From Polytrichum commune (lineage: Eukaryota; Streptophyta; Polytrichopsida; Polytrichales; Polytrichaceae): a DNA stretch of 64,000 bases. Of this stretch, positions 46,370-58,500 are shown piece by piece (position 1 is the stretch's first letter; every line of letters starts with the position of its first letter). The translations under genes were made by a program, and so were the position numbers. The notes under the pieces were generated by a model. The model made no database searches and was not told the origin of the DNA. It saw only the letters and a list, made by a program, of their open reading frames with translations. The stretch lies in NCBI GenBank assembly GCA_950295325.1, contig OX485804.1, positions 17,918,001 through 17,982,000 on the forward strand, given 5' to 3'.

Positions 46370-46665
46370 GAGCTCTCAATGCCTTGTTGGCAACCTAAGG
46401 TTCAAGTGCTCGCTTTTGGTTGGTACTACTCAAACACACAGGCTATCATAATAATTGCTACTATGTTATAACATATAGACATACATCTTTCTATATATAG
46501 GAATGAATGTGGACATGTTAAATGAATCTACGTCGTGAGGTGCATTGTATGTGGACCACAAATATATGTATGGGGAGATTCTATGTACTTTCCATTCAAC
46601 TATGTTCCCATGAGTTGCATCTTGTTGTAAAATTGAAACATGGGAGAGCAATGAACAAGGAGAAC
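46370..46665 (+). repeat. Dispersed repeat, copy 2
   Basis: It aligns with 26570-26880 in the same orientation. The downstream part of the repeat resumes at about 47595 (AAAAGTGAAGTTAGTTATGC), so about 930 bp separates the halves here. Confidence 0.6.
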
Positions 46666-48017
46666 CAACAACTGCACCAAATAAGTGTTAATTAGTATGT
46701 GTGGAAAACTAACGTGGAAAAAACATGCATGGGTCACATCAAAATTCTAGTCAAGGCGGAATTAATGAGGGTCCAAAATCTCAAGTCTTTCCTCTAAGTC
46801 TTTCATGAATACTTTCCGACTGACCAACACATTGAATATTAGTTATACCGCAAAAGCAAGACAAAAGAAAACAATCATCCACATCAGTTATTTGGAATAA
46901 AAACAACTATTATGTCCCACATTGATTTTCTATACAATGTTAGCATGGATTGAAACTTAATCTAGAGCGCATTAAATCTCATTGTAAGAATCAGCGAGGT
47001 TCATAGAAAATTACTGTGGCCCACAATACCAGGACGATCTAGTGTAGTTGCATATGTATCAATTAAGCTTGAGAAATAACCGGCTCAAATTCAAGGCGCG
47101 CTTCAAGAAAATTAACGATTGATTTGGAGAAACTTATAGAATATATGCCAGTTTAGTAATTAAAATTGAAAGATTTCAACATATAATTGGTTTATATAAA
47201 AAGTTGATTGATGTCAATTCACTTGCCTTAAAACCTCTTAGGATATTGTTGGAGAGAGTGTGTTTGCGTGTGTTTCTTTTCCAAGACATGTTGAATTAAT
47301 CAAATCATACGATTTAAATTGTTCTATCTCTTCAGTGAACCTCGCTTATCTATATATTTTGTTTAATAATAATTTAAAAACATTGTTGTTCACATAATGA
47401 GTTTTTATCTCGTCTATCAAAGAAGATTTGGTACATGAGATTGCATCTGTTGAATGTGGTGTAGACAATGCATTGGCTGTAAAATTTTTTTGCCTCTAAT
47501 ATAATATATACCAAAAAGAAATTCTTGAAGTAACTCCATCCATCTACATTACCTTCTACTAAAATTTGGTCAAGCAGACAAGTACCTAAAAGATTGATGG
47601 TAAAAAGTGAAGTTAGTTATGCATTGTCGTCTTGGCTTGAACTTAAATATGTATGTCATCTTGCTTGTTGGGATGGATTGCTCATATTTTAATATCAAAA
47701 TAAATGACTTGTTTACATGAGAATGATGTGGCTTGAGCACCTAACACATGGTGCGTTCGGGACAATCTAGAAGCGTATCCATGCCACGCCATCGTCTTGT
47801 CACGTTCCAAAATAGACTCGAGCCTTTTAGAAGAAAATAATTGAATGGTAAATCTTAGTTCAATGGGAAACAATATATAACTCATCCGAATCACCTTATC
47901 ATATTTTACATATATAAAAAAAAATATCACATGTTGTTAAGAGTGTTTACCTTTACTCACTAAAAATAGATATTGTAAAATAACAAGATTGCCAGTATTG
48001 TTGTTACTTTGATTAAA
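46666..48017. other. No recognisable gene
   Basis: AT-rich sequence. The segment 47040-47200 resembles 14840-14990 (TAGTGTAGTT.CATATG, AGAAA.TT...AAAATAT), indicating another decayed dispersed repeat. No motif-bearing ORF. Confidence 0.5.
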
Positions 48018-48358
48018 CCAATTAGTGAGGGAGGGCTATTAATGAGTGATAATAATTTCATGCATACATGCTCATTTACCATACATTTGAAGAAAGTTGA
48101 TGTGTGCTCTAAGGTGCTCGTAGAGTGACAAAAAAGAGAGTTTATATGCAAATATGCACTTGTTAGTGAATAATGCTAGGATGAAGAGTGTTGACACTTT
48201 CAGTGATTGCTGCTATGAATAGTACTATTAGTGAACAATGTCAAGCTAAGCAACGTATTCTAAATGTTTGGGTGACACTAATTTCATAGCGTAAATATAG
48301 TTAGTATCACCCTTCATTGATTTCCCATGGACACAACTGGCCCTCCCTCACTAATTGG
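48018..48358. mobile_element. MITE with perfect 19-bp TIRs
   Basis: CCAATTAGTGAGGGAGGGC at 48018-48036 is exactly inverted at 48340-48358. The 341-bp element lacks coding capacity. The TSD is not clear. Confidence 0.75.
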
Positions 48359-48374
48359 GATAATCGATGTACTA

Positions 48375-49180
48375 CAGTCTAACCTTGATAATGTCACACC
48401 ATCCGTTTCACCAAAAAGAGTGTTATAAACAAGGTGTGACATATTTGATAATGTCACATTTTGAAGATTTGTGCATAATGTGATATTATCAAAAAAATAG
48501 GAAGAAAATCAAAATAAAATTACAATGTAAAAAATAAAATAACAAATACGAGACTTCAATGTTTTTGAATGTAAAATCTAATTCAAAATTGTGAATAACA
48601 ACAAGAGCACATCATAATGTGTCATTGAGATCAGGTAAAGACCTCTCACTAGAGACAAAGAAGCTTCTAATGTCACATTGTTTTGTTGATGTTAAATGTG
48701 CAACACCAATTCTAATGAGTTTGTCATGGATTTTTTCCATTCCTAACAACTCCAGAGTGTTGAAAATCTGAGAACCTTGGCTAGCCATAAAATTCAAAAC
48801 ATCTATAGCATATTTTGGTGCATCGCTTAGCTTCACTACTTTAGACTCATCATCACTGCTATCAACAATCAATGGGTCTACTTCCATGGAATCAAGAACT
48901 TGTTCGCCATCTTGCACTAATTGCACAAGCTCCTTAGTAGAATATTCCACCTCAAAATCATCTTCACCTTCACATCCGTCCATCCAACCATCACAAACAA
49001 TCCATCCATACTTGGTATTATCACATGTACACTACGGATTTTGAAAAAAAACAGTGACATTACCAAGGGTGATAGGAACAATAACGAGGGAGTTTTACAC
49101 TATGGAAATCGGTTTCAAACTTTTAGGTGACAATATCAAGGTGTTCTATTAACAAGGGTGACATTATCAAGGTTAGACTG
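48375..49180. mobile_element. pogo/Tigger-like element, internally deleted
   Basis: The 806-bp element is flanked by TA on both sides (48373-48374, 49181-49182) and has ~25-bp TIRs starting CAGTCTAACCTTGATAATGT at each end. TA target sites with CAGT-starting ends are typical of pogo/Tigger elements of the Tc1/mariner superfamily. Further GACATTATCAAGG-type subterminal repeats occur inside each end. Only the C-terminal part of a transposase remains. Confidence 0.88.
48612..48983 (-). pseudogene. C-terminal fragment of pogo-like transposase with PIP box
   Basis: The 123-codon ORF is acidic at its N-terminus, with a helical middle part (YAIDVLNFMASQGSQIFNTL). It ends with KQCDIRSFFVS, in which Q102, I105, F108 and F109 match the PCNA-interacting box QxxIxxFF. 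A PCNA-binding motif at the transposase C-terminus is known for Drosophila pogo. The DNA-binding and DDE catalytic regions are missing, so this cannot be an active transposase; the ATG is just the first in the remnant. Position inside TIR ends of the right type supports the call. Confidence 0.65.
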
Positions 49181-49182
49181 TA

Positions 49183-49610
49183 CACCCATTAGAAATGCAA
49201 AGCCTAATATATTATATTGGCTCATATTGTCTTGGAATTTGTGCCATTTTCCTTCATTTACCCCATAATCTTATCTGGTGGTTTAACCTTCTCTACCACA
49301 TGTTAAGGAATCCAACGAACAAAATAAAAGAAGCAAGATGAAGATTGGATAGCACAACACCGACAGATTTTCAATACAGTTTGGTAACACGAGATCCTTC
49401 ATGATCATCTTCCAGAAAAAGTGTTACCAACATGCTGGATATCTTCAACAATTTTATTTATTTGTTTGTTTTTGTTGTTGCAATGATTAGCAACAGACCG
49501 GATCGCAGCCGAGGGTGGTTATGAAATCAAGAGAAGAAGCACACGGAGCAAACTTTGCATCAAATTTGTGTCAAAGTGGCGTCTGGGGACATTTTCAGGC
49601 ATGAATCGGT
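49183..49610. other. No recognisable gene
   Basis: AT-rich spacer between two transposon relics. No ORF with a motif. Confidence 0.5.
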
Positions 49611-49993
49611 TGAGGGTCGGTTTACACTACGGTGGAGAAGTCCACCGATCATGAAAAAAAGGGCATTTCTCAATTCTGATTGCTCGAAAATGCAACTCTT
49701 GACCGGTGGGTGTTTACACTAGGCGAAGAAAACAATGGTGGTGAACTTTTCTCATGGATGATAAAATGACATAGCCGCCTACATGGCGCCACTTTTTGGA
49801 GTTGGGCTTCTCCGGAGGAAGGAGGAGTTTCTTGTCCGGCCTCAAGAGGCCGGACAAGCCCAACTCCATAAAAATATTTTATTGCCTTTAATTCTTCTCC
49901 GGCACATCCACCATTTGCCTCATATAACCATGTCTTGGCCAAGCATTCTTGACCAACCGGAGGCCTTCTCCACCGTAGTGTAAACCGGCCTCA
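49611..49993. mobile_element. MITE with ~30-bp TIRs and a central palindrome
   Basis: The left end TGAGGGTCGGTTTACACTAC with GGTGGAGAAG following is inverted at the right end (..GTAGTGTAAACCGGCCTCA). In the centre GGAGTTGGGCTT faces AAGCCCAACTCC, and within that CTTGTCCGGCCTC faces GAGGCCGGACAAG, a strong cruciform. The flanking trinucleotides TGA and TCA are not identical, so the TSD is uncertain. Confidence 0.75.
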
Positions 49994-50106
49994 GATCCTT
50001 GTGTTTCCAAGTCCATCTCTCCGTTCACATGTTTGCATCTATATGTTTCTCTTTACCAAGTGTAGGTATATTCTATAGATTCCTCTTAAATGACGCATAA
50101 TCTTCC

Positions 50107-50716
50107 GCTTTACACCTAGAGGCCGGGCCAATTCCTCTTGAGGCCGATTGCATGAAATGTCAGTCCTTTTTGAGTTGGAGGTCGGCCTCAACTACGCATT
50201 ATAATAAGATTATAATGGGGGCCAATTTTTCCATATGTAAAGGTGTCAGGGCCAAGAAGCTAGGCCAATTCAATAAATCTAGCGTAATGCAAAGGATCTA
50301 GCATGATCTAGCATACATCCGTTCATATTTCCACATAATCCAATGGATATAGTTTGTTGAATTTATTTATTTATTTATTTATATTGTTGAAATGTGACAT
50401 TGGCCCCGAAGCCAAGAATTGGCCTTCCGTTTTGGGTGCACCCAATTCAACGAGCTCGGGCCGTGTCATACCATGCCTTTTTTTTATTACAATTTTCATA
50501 CCACCAAATTGGCCCGGCCTCTAGGAGTAAAGGAGTTGGGGCCAATTTCAACCTTTTAGCCAATCACAAGTGAGGATTTCAAGCCTCTTACACAACGAAT
50601 TGGCCCGGCCTCTAGGTGTAAAGGAGTCGGGGCCAATTTCAGCCTTTTAACCAATCACAAGCAAAGATTTCAAACCTCTTACACAACGAATTGGCCCGGA
50701 CTCTAGGTGTAAAGTG
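50107..50716. mobile_element. TIR element with internal 91-bp tandem repeats
   Basis: TTTACACCTAGAGGCCGGGC on the left (50109) is inverted on the right (to 50713) with one mismatch over 25 bp. The right half contains a 91-bp tandem repeat with units starting at 50507, 50598 and 50689 (the last partial), each beginning AATTGGCCCGG and including CCAATCACAAG. A (TTTA)n run lies near 50362-50380. No transposase is present. Confidence 0.7.
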
Positions 50717-51140
50717 GCCCGGACTCAAACCTCAACTGGTTCATCTTTGAGCAGCGGTTGCTTGTCCCCATTCATTATTTCAAAGTGGCTTCTAAACGAC
50801 CACCACCATAGCCCAAACACAACAGCATCAAGGCTCCCACACTGGAATCAATACGCACATTGGAACCGTTTTCATTGGGAATTTGGAAGGGGACGCGGAA
50901 AGACCCATCAACTCAAACAGCTTGGGAGTATAAACCAGTTTAATAAATTCAGGACTTGGAACGAGACGTGGGATCTGAAGCCATGGCCCGAAGGCTCACA
51001 TTAGCCTCGTTTTGGGGAAGAAAGGCACAGAATATCGCATGCCATGTCGTGTGAATCAGTTACCTGTCAACTGTTTTTTCTCGGGCCATGGAAAAGGGGC
51101 ATAGAATAGGGGTCAAGGGAGAGGGGGGCGTCGGGACTTA

Positions 51141-51639
51141 GGGGCGGTTTACACTATGAACCAAGAGCCATGACCATGAAATTCTAAAATCTGTGATTGG
51201 AGAGTAAAGTGCTCTTGGTCCCATTTGGCTTTACACTACCTTGAAAAAAGGAGAATGACCACTAACTTTGAGGTCCCCAAAAACTACTAAAATTTGCCAT
51301 TTGGATAATGTGCCATGGTCCAACGGGTTTTCCGTTGAGGCAAGGCAAAATGCTCGACTCAACGGAAATCAAGGGAGCCGTAAGGCTGAAAATCAACCAT
51401 TGGCCGAATTTTTTTTAAAAAAAAATTCCCCGGTTTTTTTTGACGTTACTGTATTTATATTAAAAAAATCAGCCCAAAGTTGTCCCGGTCCGAATCCACT
51501 TTACACTACAAGAGTGACCAAGCCACTCAAAATTCCATTTTTGATTTTTCATGGTCATGGCTCTTGGCCAAGAGCTATGACCATGAAAATTATTTAATTT
51601 TCTTGGTCATGGCTCTTGGTCCATAGTGTAAACCGCCCC
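51141..51639. mobile_element. PIF/Harbinger-type MITE, family A, copy 1
   Basis: The 499-bp element is flanked by TTA (51138-51140, 51640-51642). Its ends GGGGCGGTTTACACTATG and CATAGTGTAAACCGCCCC are perfect inverted repeats and continue as ACCAAGAGCCATGACCA. A nearly identical copy lies at 53940-54437, so the family moved relatively recently. Confidence 0.92.
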
Positions 51640-51642
51640 TTA

Positions 51643-52839
51643 GGGCCGGCCGGTTTCCACCATGGACCATAAAGTCGGACCATGGAAGATGGCCTTTTTC
51701 CATGGTCCGATTTCTTAAGAAGTCGATTTACAAAGCCTTTGGGCCCCTCACTAGGTGTAAACCAAGAGGAATGACCATGCACCAATAAGTGAATGTGTTG
51801 GTTTTTCCAGTACATATTCAAAAAGGGCAATTTTGAAAAAAAATTCCAAGTTTGACCATTCTTTTTTGTCTTCTCTTGTCTTCATCTTCTTTTCCCTCAA
51901 ATTATTTTTCATTAGTTATCTATTATAATGATAATTCTCTGCCATGCGCACTTGCCTTTTTCTACTAGAGCACCTATTTTGCCTCTCCCACGGCAAAACC
52001 CATTGGACTATGTCAGTGGGTGATGTAGGCCTTAAAATTCCTCTTTCAGGGACCTTGAACTCCGCAACCACTTTTTTTTTTCTTCCCTTGGTGTAAACCA
52101 AAGTGGTCATGGGACGAGTTCAACAACCAACATTCATAAGATTCAATATGATTCAAATGTATGTTATTTGTAGAATGAAAGAAAAGGAAACATGTTTCTG
52201 GTTGTGTTTCCACCCTCCTTTTAACCCCCAAGTGCCTAAAATACCATCTTTTTTGTCTCTCCGTAACCTTCGTTACATGGTCGGGGGTTCATGGGTAAGG
52301 TCAAGGCATCTGTAGTTGACCAAGTCCATTTCATTGCTCACCATGGTCATGTAATGCTAACATGGATGTGATTCATATATTTTAAGTGAACGGAATTAAG
52401 GTTTATGTGGTGACAGCTTGTGATTAATTACCCTAACAAGAGTTTTGACAACTGTTGTGGCCAAGCATTGGCATTTAGATGAGCAGTTATGGGTTGACCT
52501 ATAGATCAACTTTGCATTACCCCGACTTTATCGCTTTGAAATTTGTAGCAATTTCCATATTCATTTCTTAGTATTACTATTATTAAATGTTTGTCACGCT
52601 TAGAGTTTATTTATCTTCACAAGAATATTCATTCCTTGTTATCACTCCTCCTAAAAAGTTGCAAACTCTCTTATATCGGTTATAGATGCATCAAACCTTG
52701 TTCCAATGTTTTTGGATTTTTGTTTGTAACGTAGGGTGAAGGCAAGTCGAGCTTATTCAAACCCACCCCCACTGCAATGAACCCAATTATCAAAAATTGA
52801 TTGGCTTGTCAAATAATGTTTTAGGGCAAAGGGCTAAAG
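51643..52839. other. No recognisable gene; transposon-end-like fragments
   Basis: GGTGTAAACCAAG occurs at 51755 and again near 52090, resembling the cores of the family A and B ends, but no complete inverted pair was found. No motif-bearing ORF. Confidence 0.45.
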
Positions 52840-54830
52840 ACGAAAAGTTATGTAGCAAATAAATTTAGGGTTGGGGACTAAGAAAAAGAGAAAAGAGAAA
52901 AGAACAAATGAAAGGCCACCTCGAATCCTCTTATTTGATGTATGTTTCCCAATGAAGGTAAATGTGATCCAACCATGGACTTGACACAAGACGTGGAATG
53001 AGACACGGAATGCAAGTCCAAGCTCCAATATTAGGACATCGACCTCATGTTTGGGTCATGTAGGGTCCTGAGTCCTAAGTCCCAATTCACTCGAGGTCAA
53101 TTTGTGCAATCTCAACGTTGAGAGCCTAGAAGTTGGGACTTACCACTTCATATAGGGTGCCAAGTCCCAAGTATGACATGAGTCCTAAACTATATGACGT
53201 ATTGAGACCCCCTTGTATTTTATATATAGAGCTTCTAAGACCTTTAAAGGCTAAAGGCCAAGAAAAAGAGACATAGCAACTAATAACATGCTAGGGCACC
53301 TTGAACCCTTTGATTTGTTGTAGGTTTCATACATATGATAGGTGAGTCATGTTGTCCAACCGGGGACTTGACACAAAAGCTGGATTGAGATGTGGGATAC
53401 AAGCCCAAGCTGTTATAACATGAAAACAACCTCAAACACCAACATAATGACCTATGATGAGCCCTTGATGTTTTATGTATAGAACACCAAATGACATGTT
53501 GCAAGCCTTTGATTCACTATATCTAAAACTTCTAAGACCTTTTAATGTTAAGGACCAAGAAAAAGAGACATGGCAACTAATGGAAGGGCATGGCATTCGT
53601 GATGTGCTATATGTATTGTATGTTTCATACCAAGGGAAGGTAATATGATGACCGAAGATATGACATGGGACTTGGATTGAGACGTGGGATACAAGTCCAA
53701 GAGCTAATAATATAAAAGTAACTTCAAACACCACTGTAACGTACGACAAGTGGTGAGCCCTTGATGTATTATGTATAGAACATCATTTACCGTGTTGCGA
53801 GCCCCTAATTCACTATATATAGTATATATGAGACCTTTTAATGTCAAGGACCAAGAAAAAGAGACATAGCAACTAATGAAAGGGCATGGCACTTGTAATT
53901 TGATGTATGTATCGAATGTTTCATACCGAGGGAAGGTTAGGGGCGGTTTACACTATGGACCAAGAGCCATGACCATGAAATTCTAAAATCTGTGATTGGA
54001 GAGTAAAGTGCTCTTGGTACCATTTGGCTTTACACTACCTTGAAAAAAGGAGAATGACCACTAACTTTGAGGTCCCCAAAAACTACTAAAATCTGCCATT
54101 TGGATAATGTGCCATGGTCCAACGGGTTTTCCGTTGAGGCGAGGCAAAATGCTCGACTCAACGGAAATCAAGGGAGCCGTAAGGCTGAAAATCAGCCATT
54201 GGCTGTTTTTTTTTAATTATTTTTTTTCCGATTTTTTTTGACGTTACTGTATTTATATTAAAAAAATAAGCCCAAAGTTGTCCCGGTCCAAATCCACTTT
54301 ACACTACAAGAGTGACCAAGCCACTCAAAAATCCATTTTTTATTTTTCATGGTCACGGCTCTTGGCCAAGAGCTATGACCATGAAAATGATTTAATTTTC
54401 TTGGTCATGGCTCTTGGTCCATAGTGTAAACCGCCCCTTAGTCATGCGATTTGACGACTAAAAAGACCCGACACAAGACTTGGATTGAGACGTGAGATGC
54501 AATTCCAAGCTTTAATAATGTGAAAACAACCTCAAACACCAGCATAATGACTTGTGGTGAGCCCTTGATGTATTAAGTTATTATATATGGAACACCATAC
54601 GACGTGTTGCAAGCCTCCTAATTCACTATATATAGAACCTTGAAGACCTTTTAGGGTTAAGAGCCAAGAAAAAGAGGCGCAACAACTAATAAAAGGGAAG
54701 ATTTGCTGTATGTATTGTATGTATGTATTGTGTATGCATGTATGTTTCATACCGAGGGGCAGGTGAGTCATGTGGTCCGGCGACTGAGGACCTGGATTGA
54801 GATGTGGGATGCGAGTCCAATCGGTGACGC
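52840..54830. repeat. Tandem array of a ~296-bp unit, split by a MITE
   Basis: AGAAAAAGAG with flanking sequence recurs at 53261, 53558, 53854 and 54667, with a diverged unit near 52882. Spacing is 297 and 296 bp, and about 312 bp for the last step after removing the MITE at 53940-54437. Each unit contains GGATTGAGACGTGGGAT.CAA, GAGCCCTTGATGT and TTTCATACC. Minus-strand ORFs in the array repeat the same peptide and are probably artefacts. Confidence 0.8.
53940..54437. mobile_element. PIF/Harbinger-type MITE, family A, copy 2
   Basis: The 498-bp element is flanked by TTA (53937-53939, 54438-54440). It differs from copy 1 (51141-51639) by a few substitutions and small indels. It sits inside one unit of the tandem array, so it inserted after the array formed. 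Confidence 0.93.
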
Positions 54831-55554
54831 GGAGGTTAGTCACTCGCCAGACAGAAGGCGCGCATGAAGAGTCCGATGTGCCGCTGCGACATTCCTTACA
54901 CGCTTATTTATTAGTAAGCCCGCCAGAATGCATAATCGTCATCGTCGTCATCATCATCATCCTCCCGCCGGGACTCCTCCTCACGAAGTCAGGAGGTTCA
55001 GGAAGCAAGTTGAGTAATTGTGATGAATCTGGCTCCTCGCTCCTCGCAGACACGTTTCTCCACCTCCCCGCATCATGCCGCTTGCTCTTCTCTCTCATGC
55101 CACGCACCCACAACTTACCGTACCCGCCTCTTTCCCTCAACCGTCGCCGCTCCCCTACCCTTCCTTCCCCTTCCCCTTAACTATTACTCGATCCAAAAAC
55201 CCATCACACTAAGTTCTTTGCAATCCCTTTTTGGTAGAATTTAACTTCACGCTCTCTCGCACTTGCTTCCCTTGCCCGTCCATCGTCATTGGCCTCGGGG
55301 TTTAACACACCTTGGGACTCAACAGGTTTTGAGCCTCTCATTTGCTGTCATTGGCGTTCGTTTTGGGGTAGTTTGCATCCGCGGGAGTTGTGTGGGAGGC
55401 CTACAAGGATCTGGTAGCGGCGTAGGGGTTTGGAGAAAGGAGAGTCCAGGGAGGTTTGGAGAAAGGAGGGTTCAGGGAGGTTTGGAGAAAGGAGGGTTCA
55501 GGGAGGTTTGGAGAGAGGGAGAGGGAAGGTAGGTAGGTAGGTAGGCAGGCAGGC
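54831..55554 (+). promoter_or_regulatory. Presumed promoter and 5' UTR of HMT
   Basis: Base composition turns GC-richer from 54830 to the HMT start, as expected for a promoter/5' UTR. It includes (TCATCG)-like repeats near 54940 and C-rich pyrimidine tracts at 55130-55180. A 26-bp unit, GGTTTGGAGAAAGGAGGGTT and the next six bases, is repeated four times at 55427-55525. A (GGTA)/(GGCA)n run ends at the start codon. An 89-codon ORF at 55263-55532 is largely made of these repeats and is not in frame with HMT. No TATA box could be assigned with confidence. Confidence 0.5.
55427..55525 (+). repeat. 26-bp tandem repeat, four copies, in HMT leader
   Basis: Units start at 55427, 55453, 55479 and 55505, exactly 26 bp apart. 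They are purine-rich on the plus strand and are followed directly by a tetranucleotide microsatellite that abuts the HMT ATG. Confidence 0.9.
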
Positions 55555-58500
55555 ATGGGGCGGACAGTGGCGGTGCCGGAAGACGTCACGAATGAAGAAG
55601 AGGTAGAGAATGTGGTGGTGGTGGAGAAGGAGGAGGAAGAGATTAATAATGCGTTCTACGAGCTTCTGAAGCAGTCGGGGGGATGTGTGGCGACCGATGG
55701 AGGTTTCGCCACGCAGTTGGAGCATCATGGGGCAGACATCAACGACCCCTTGTGGAGTGCCCTGTGTTTGATCACCATGCCCGACCTCATTCGCAAGGTT
55801 TTTTCTTTTTTCTTTGTTTCTTTTTCTCCCCGCTGTTTGTGACAGGATTTTATTGGTTTTAGTTTTTTTTCTTTCTCAAAACTGATAGTGAGTTCTTGGA
55901 TATGGCCTGGTTGTTGATGATGATGTTCATGTTGTTGTTGTTGGTGGTGTCTGACAACATTGGGTAGGCACCCTGCAGGGGAAGATAAAAGAAAACAGTG
56001 AATGACAAATCAAACTAGTGATGATATGGGGATGGGTGAGTGACGCTCCAAATTGAAACCTTGGGGCCGTCACAAGTCTTTCACAGGGGTTGCATTGTCT
56101 TAAAAGGAAGTTTTTGTAGTGTGGAATTATCGATGTAACTGTTCCAGCATCCATAACGGATGTGGTGATGGTCATGCCTCGAGTTGCATTGGAAAAGCGA
56201 GGATGTCGGTCTTTTTCTTCCTTGTAGCCGGTCTGGCACTATTACATGTGTCATTGGTAGACAATCTGGTCACATTTTGTGGTTGTGGTCATAATTTGGT
56301 TATTCTCTCTTTGACAAAACCTGGCTACCTGAATATGCCTGTCATGTAGAGATTTGGCTCCCATATAGTTCATTTCACCTTTAGTTAGGACCATGTCAAA
56401 ATGTTTGTAGCCACTATTGGGCTACAAAAATAATAGCTCTCTAACCTGTTTTACTGTGGTGGTGTCTTGCTCACCAGGTACACAGGGAGTATCTAGAAGC
56501 AGGGGCCGGAATCATCTCGACCGCCTCATATCAGGTGCCTCTTCAGTAAGCTTCCTTGGAGCCACATCAAGTTTACCTGTACGCACAGTAATAAAGTAGA
56601 GAAAATTCTTCCTCTCAAATACTTGAATTAGGAGGAGAAATGCCTATCTACGTCACTCATGCCAAATGTGACAAACTCTTGGATGAAGAGTTTGGCAAAG
56701 TATGGTGCCTTCCAATTCGAACATATTGTTGCTTCCTGAAGCCTTATCCACTGATGGGTGCACCGAAGAATTTGGTGACTGGTAGCAATTTATTTTGGTG
56801 GTTTGCTGCTCTCCCACTGAGGACAAAGATTGCAACCTTGGCTTGTTGTGTTTCTTGTTTGAGGGCAACGTTCTTGATTAATAGCAGCAATTTTGTAATT
56901 GGCATTTTTGATGTCTGAAAACTGTAAAAGCACAGGTTAAAAGTGAGGACGGTTGTAGTCTTGGAGCTGTTGCGGAAGCCTACAATCAACATAAACTTGT
57001 GCACTCTCATTTGATAATCATTGTAGATTTATTGTAGATTTATTGTTTCAATGTGAAGTGTAGGTTGTTGGGTTTGGGACTAGGTGCTGTGTAACCTTGA
57101 TACTTATAGTACTGCTAACAATAATTCTGACTGGAAAAGGGTGGTTCACAACCAAGGCCTTAACCTGGATCCCAGTGGGAACTCTTAAGGTTAAGCTGCC
57201 TAAGGTGGTATAGTGCTCGGATGGGTGACCCTTCTAGCACTTGATTTCCAGTGCGCCCTACCTACCACTATGGTTGCATCCAATCATAGTGGGAGTATCT
57301 GTTGAACCTGATATTTTCAACCAACTTTGTGGGAACCTAGGGCCTGTCTTTTGGGGGTGAGAGTTGTAGGTTGGCTTGTCTACCTTTTCAAGGTGTTCAC
57401 CTTTGAAAGGAGGCAATAGTCTTTGAGGGCACTCTTATTCTCTTCATGCCTGTTTTGAGGATTACGTGTAAAGTTAGATCAAACTTGAAGATGAAGCAAC
57501 GCCATGACTTAACACTGTTGGCAACATTGGTGTCATCTCAATTTTTTTTTTGGTCTTTTTTTCTTGCTGTATCTTTGAGTTTGTATCATCAAAGTCATGT
57601 TGTGGATCGGACTCCTGACTCCACCATCATGTCTGTGTGGGCTGACAGGCAACAATTCAGGGGTTTCAAAGCCGAGGCTTGTCTGTGGAGGAAGGAAAAG
57701 CTCTACTCCGGAAGAGTGTGAAAATTGCATGCGAGGAACGAGACAACTTTTGGGTGGAGTATCAGCAAAAAGTGCATGCGGGGAATGCTGAACCTGGACA
57801 GTACCAGCGTGCCCTTGTAGCTGCATCTATTGGGAGTTATGGAGCTTACTTAGCCGATGGCTCTGAATATAGGTGTGTTTCTTTTGCTCCTGAGCTTGAT
57901 GCAGTGTTGATTTTATTTTTCCTTCATGGATGTATTGGTAAGGCACATAGCATTCTTAAGCGTGGGTAAGGACTTTTCTTTCTATTCCAGCTTGAAGAAT
58001 AAATTTTCAAAAATTGAGGTCCTGATTACATGCATAATGCCAAGCATAGTCAAGTGGCAAATTGTCAGCAGTTGACACCTCTTTGTTATCTGTCTTCAGA
58101 CAGTGCCTTCTCCCATCTTGTAAGATTCAATTTGAAGATCTTGCCAAAAAGAATCTTAGTGAGTGTATTCCCTACAAGATCCTTATGAAGGGAGAACACC
58201 CACTACACCACTTAAGAATGTCATGCAGGATTCGTGTAGACTTAGATCTTGCTTCCACAATGAGACGTTTAAAAACATTCAAAATCATTTTGATAAATAT
58301 ATACCTCCCCTGCCTGCAATATATTGGTGAACTTGGGAGCACTTATCTGTGCTTTGGTGCTTCAAAGTTTGGATATAGTTGCATCTAGGCGGTGCTCCAT
58401 AGCAATCAACCTCTATCATGCCACTGAATGGTGCCTTGGGGGCTGCTTCTGAGGGGCTGTATGAGTCATGAATGTAAGGCGTCTTCCTTGTTCTTAAAAT

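Noticed and set aside
52840-54830. CRISPR-like array
   Set aside because: Units are ~296 bp without short conserved repeats and variable spacers, and the host is eukaryotic.
55263-55532. 89-codon ORF upstream of HMT as a separate gene or uORF
   Set aside because: Its second half is the 26-bp repeat read in shifting frames; no conservation argument is available.
57139-57262. Functional 5S rRNA gene
   Set aside because: Many substitutions and small indels relative to the plant consensus, single copy in an intron, and no tandem unit.
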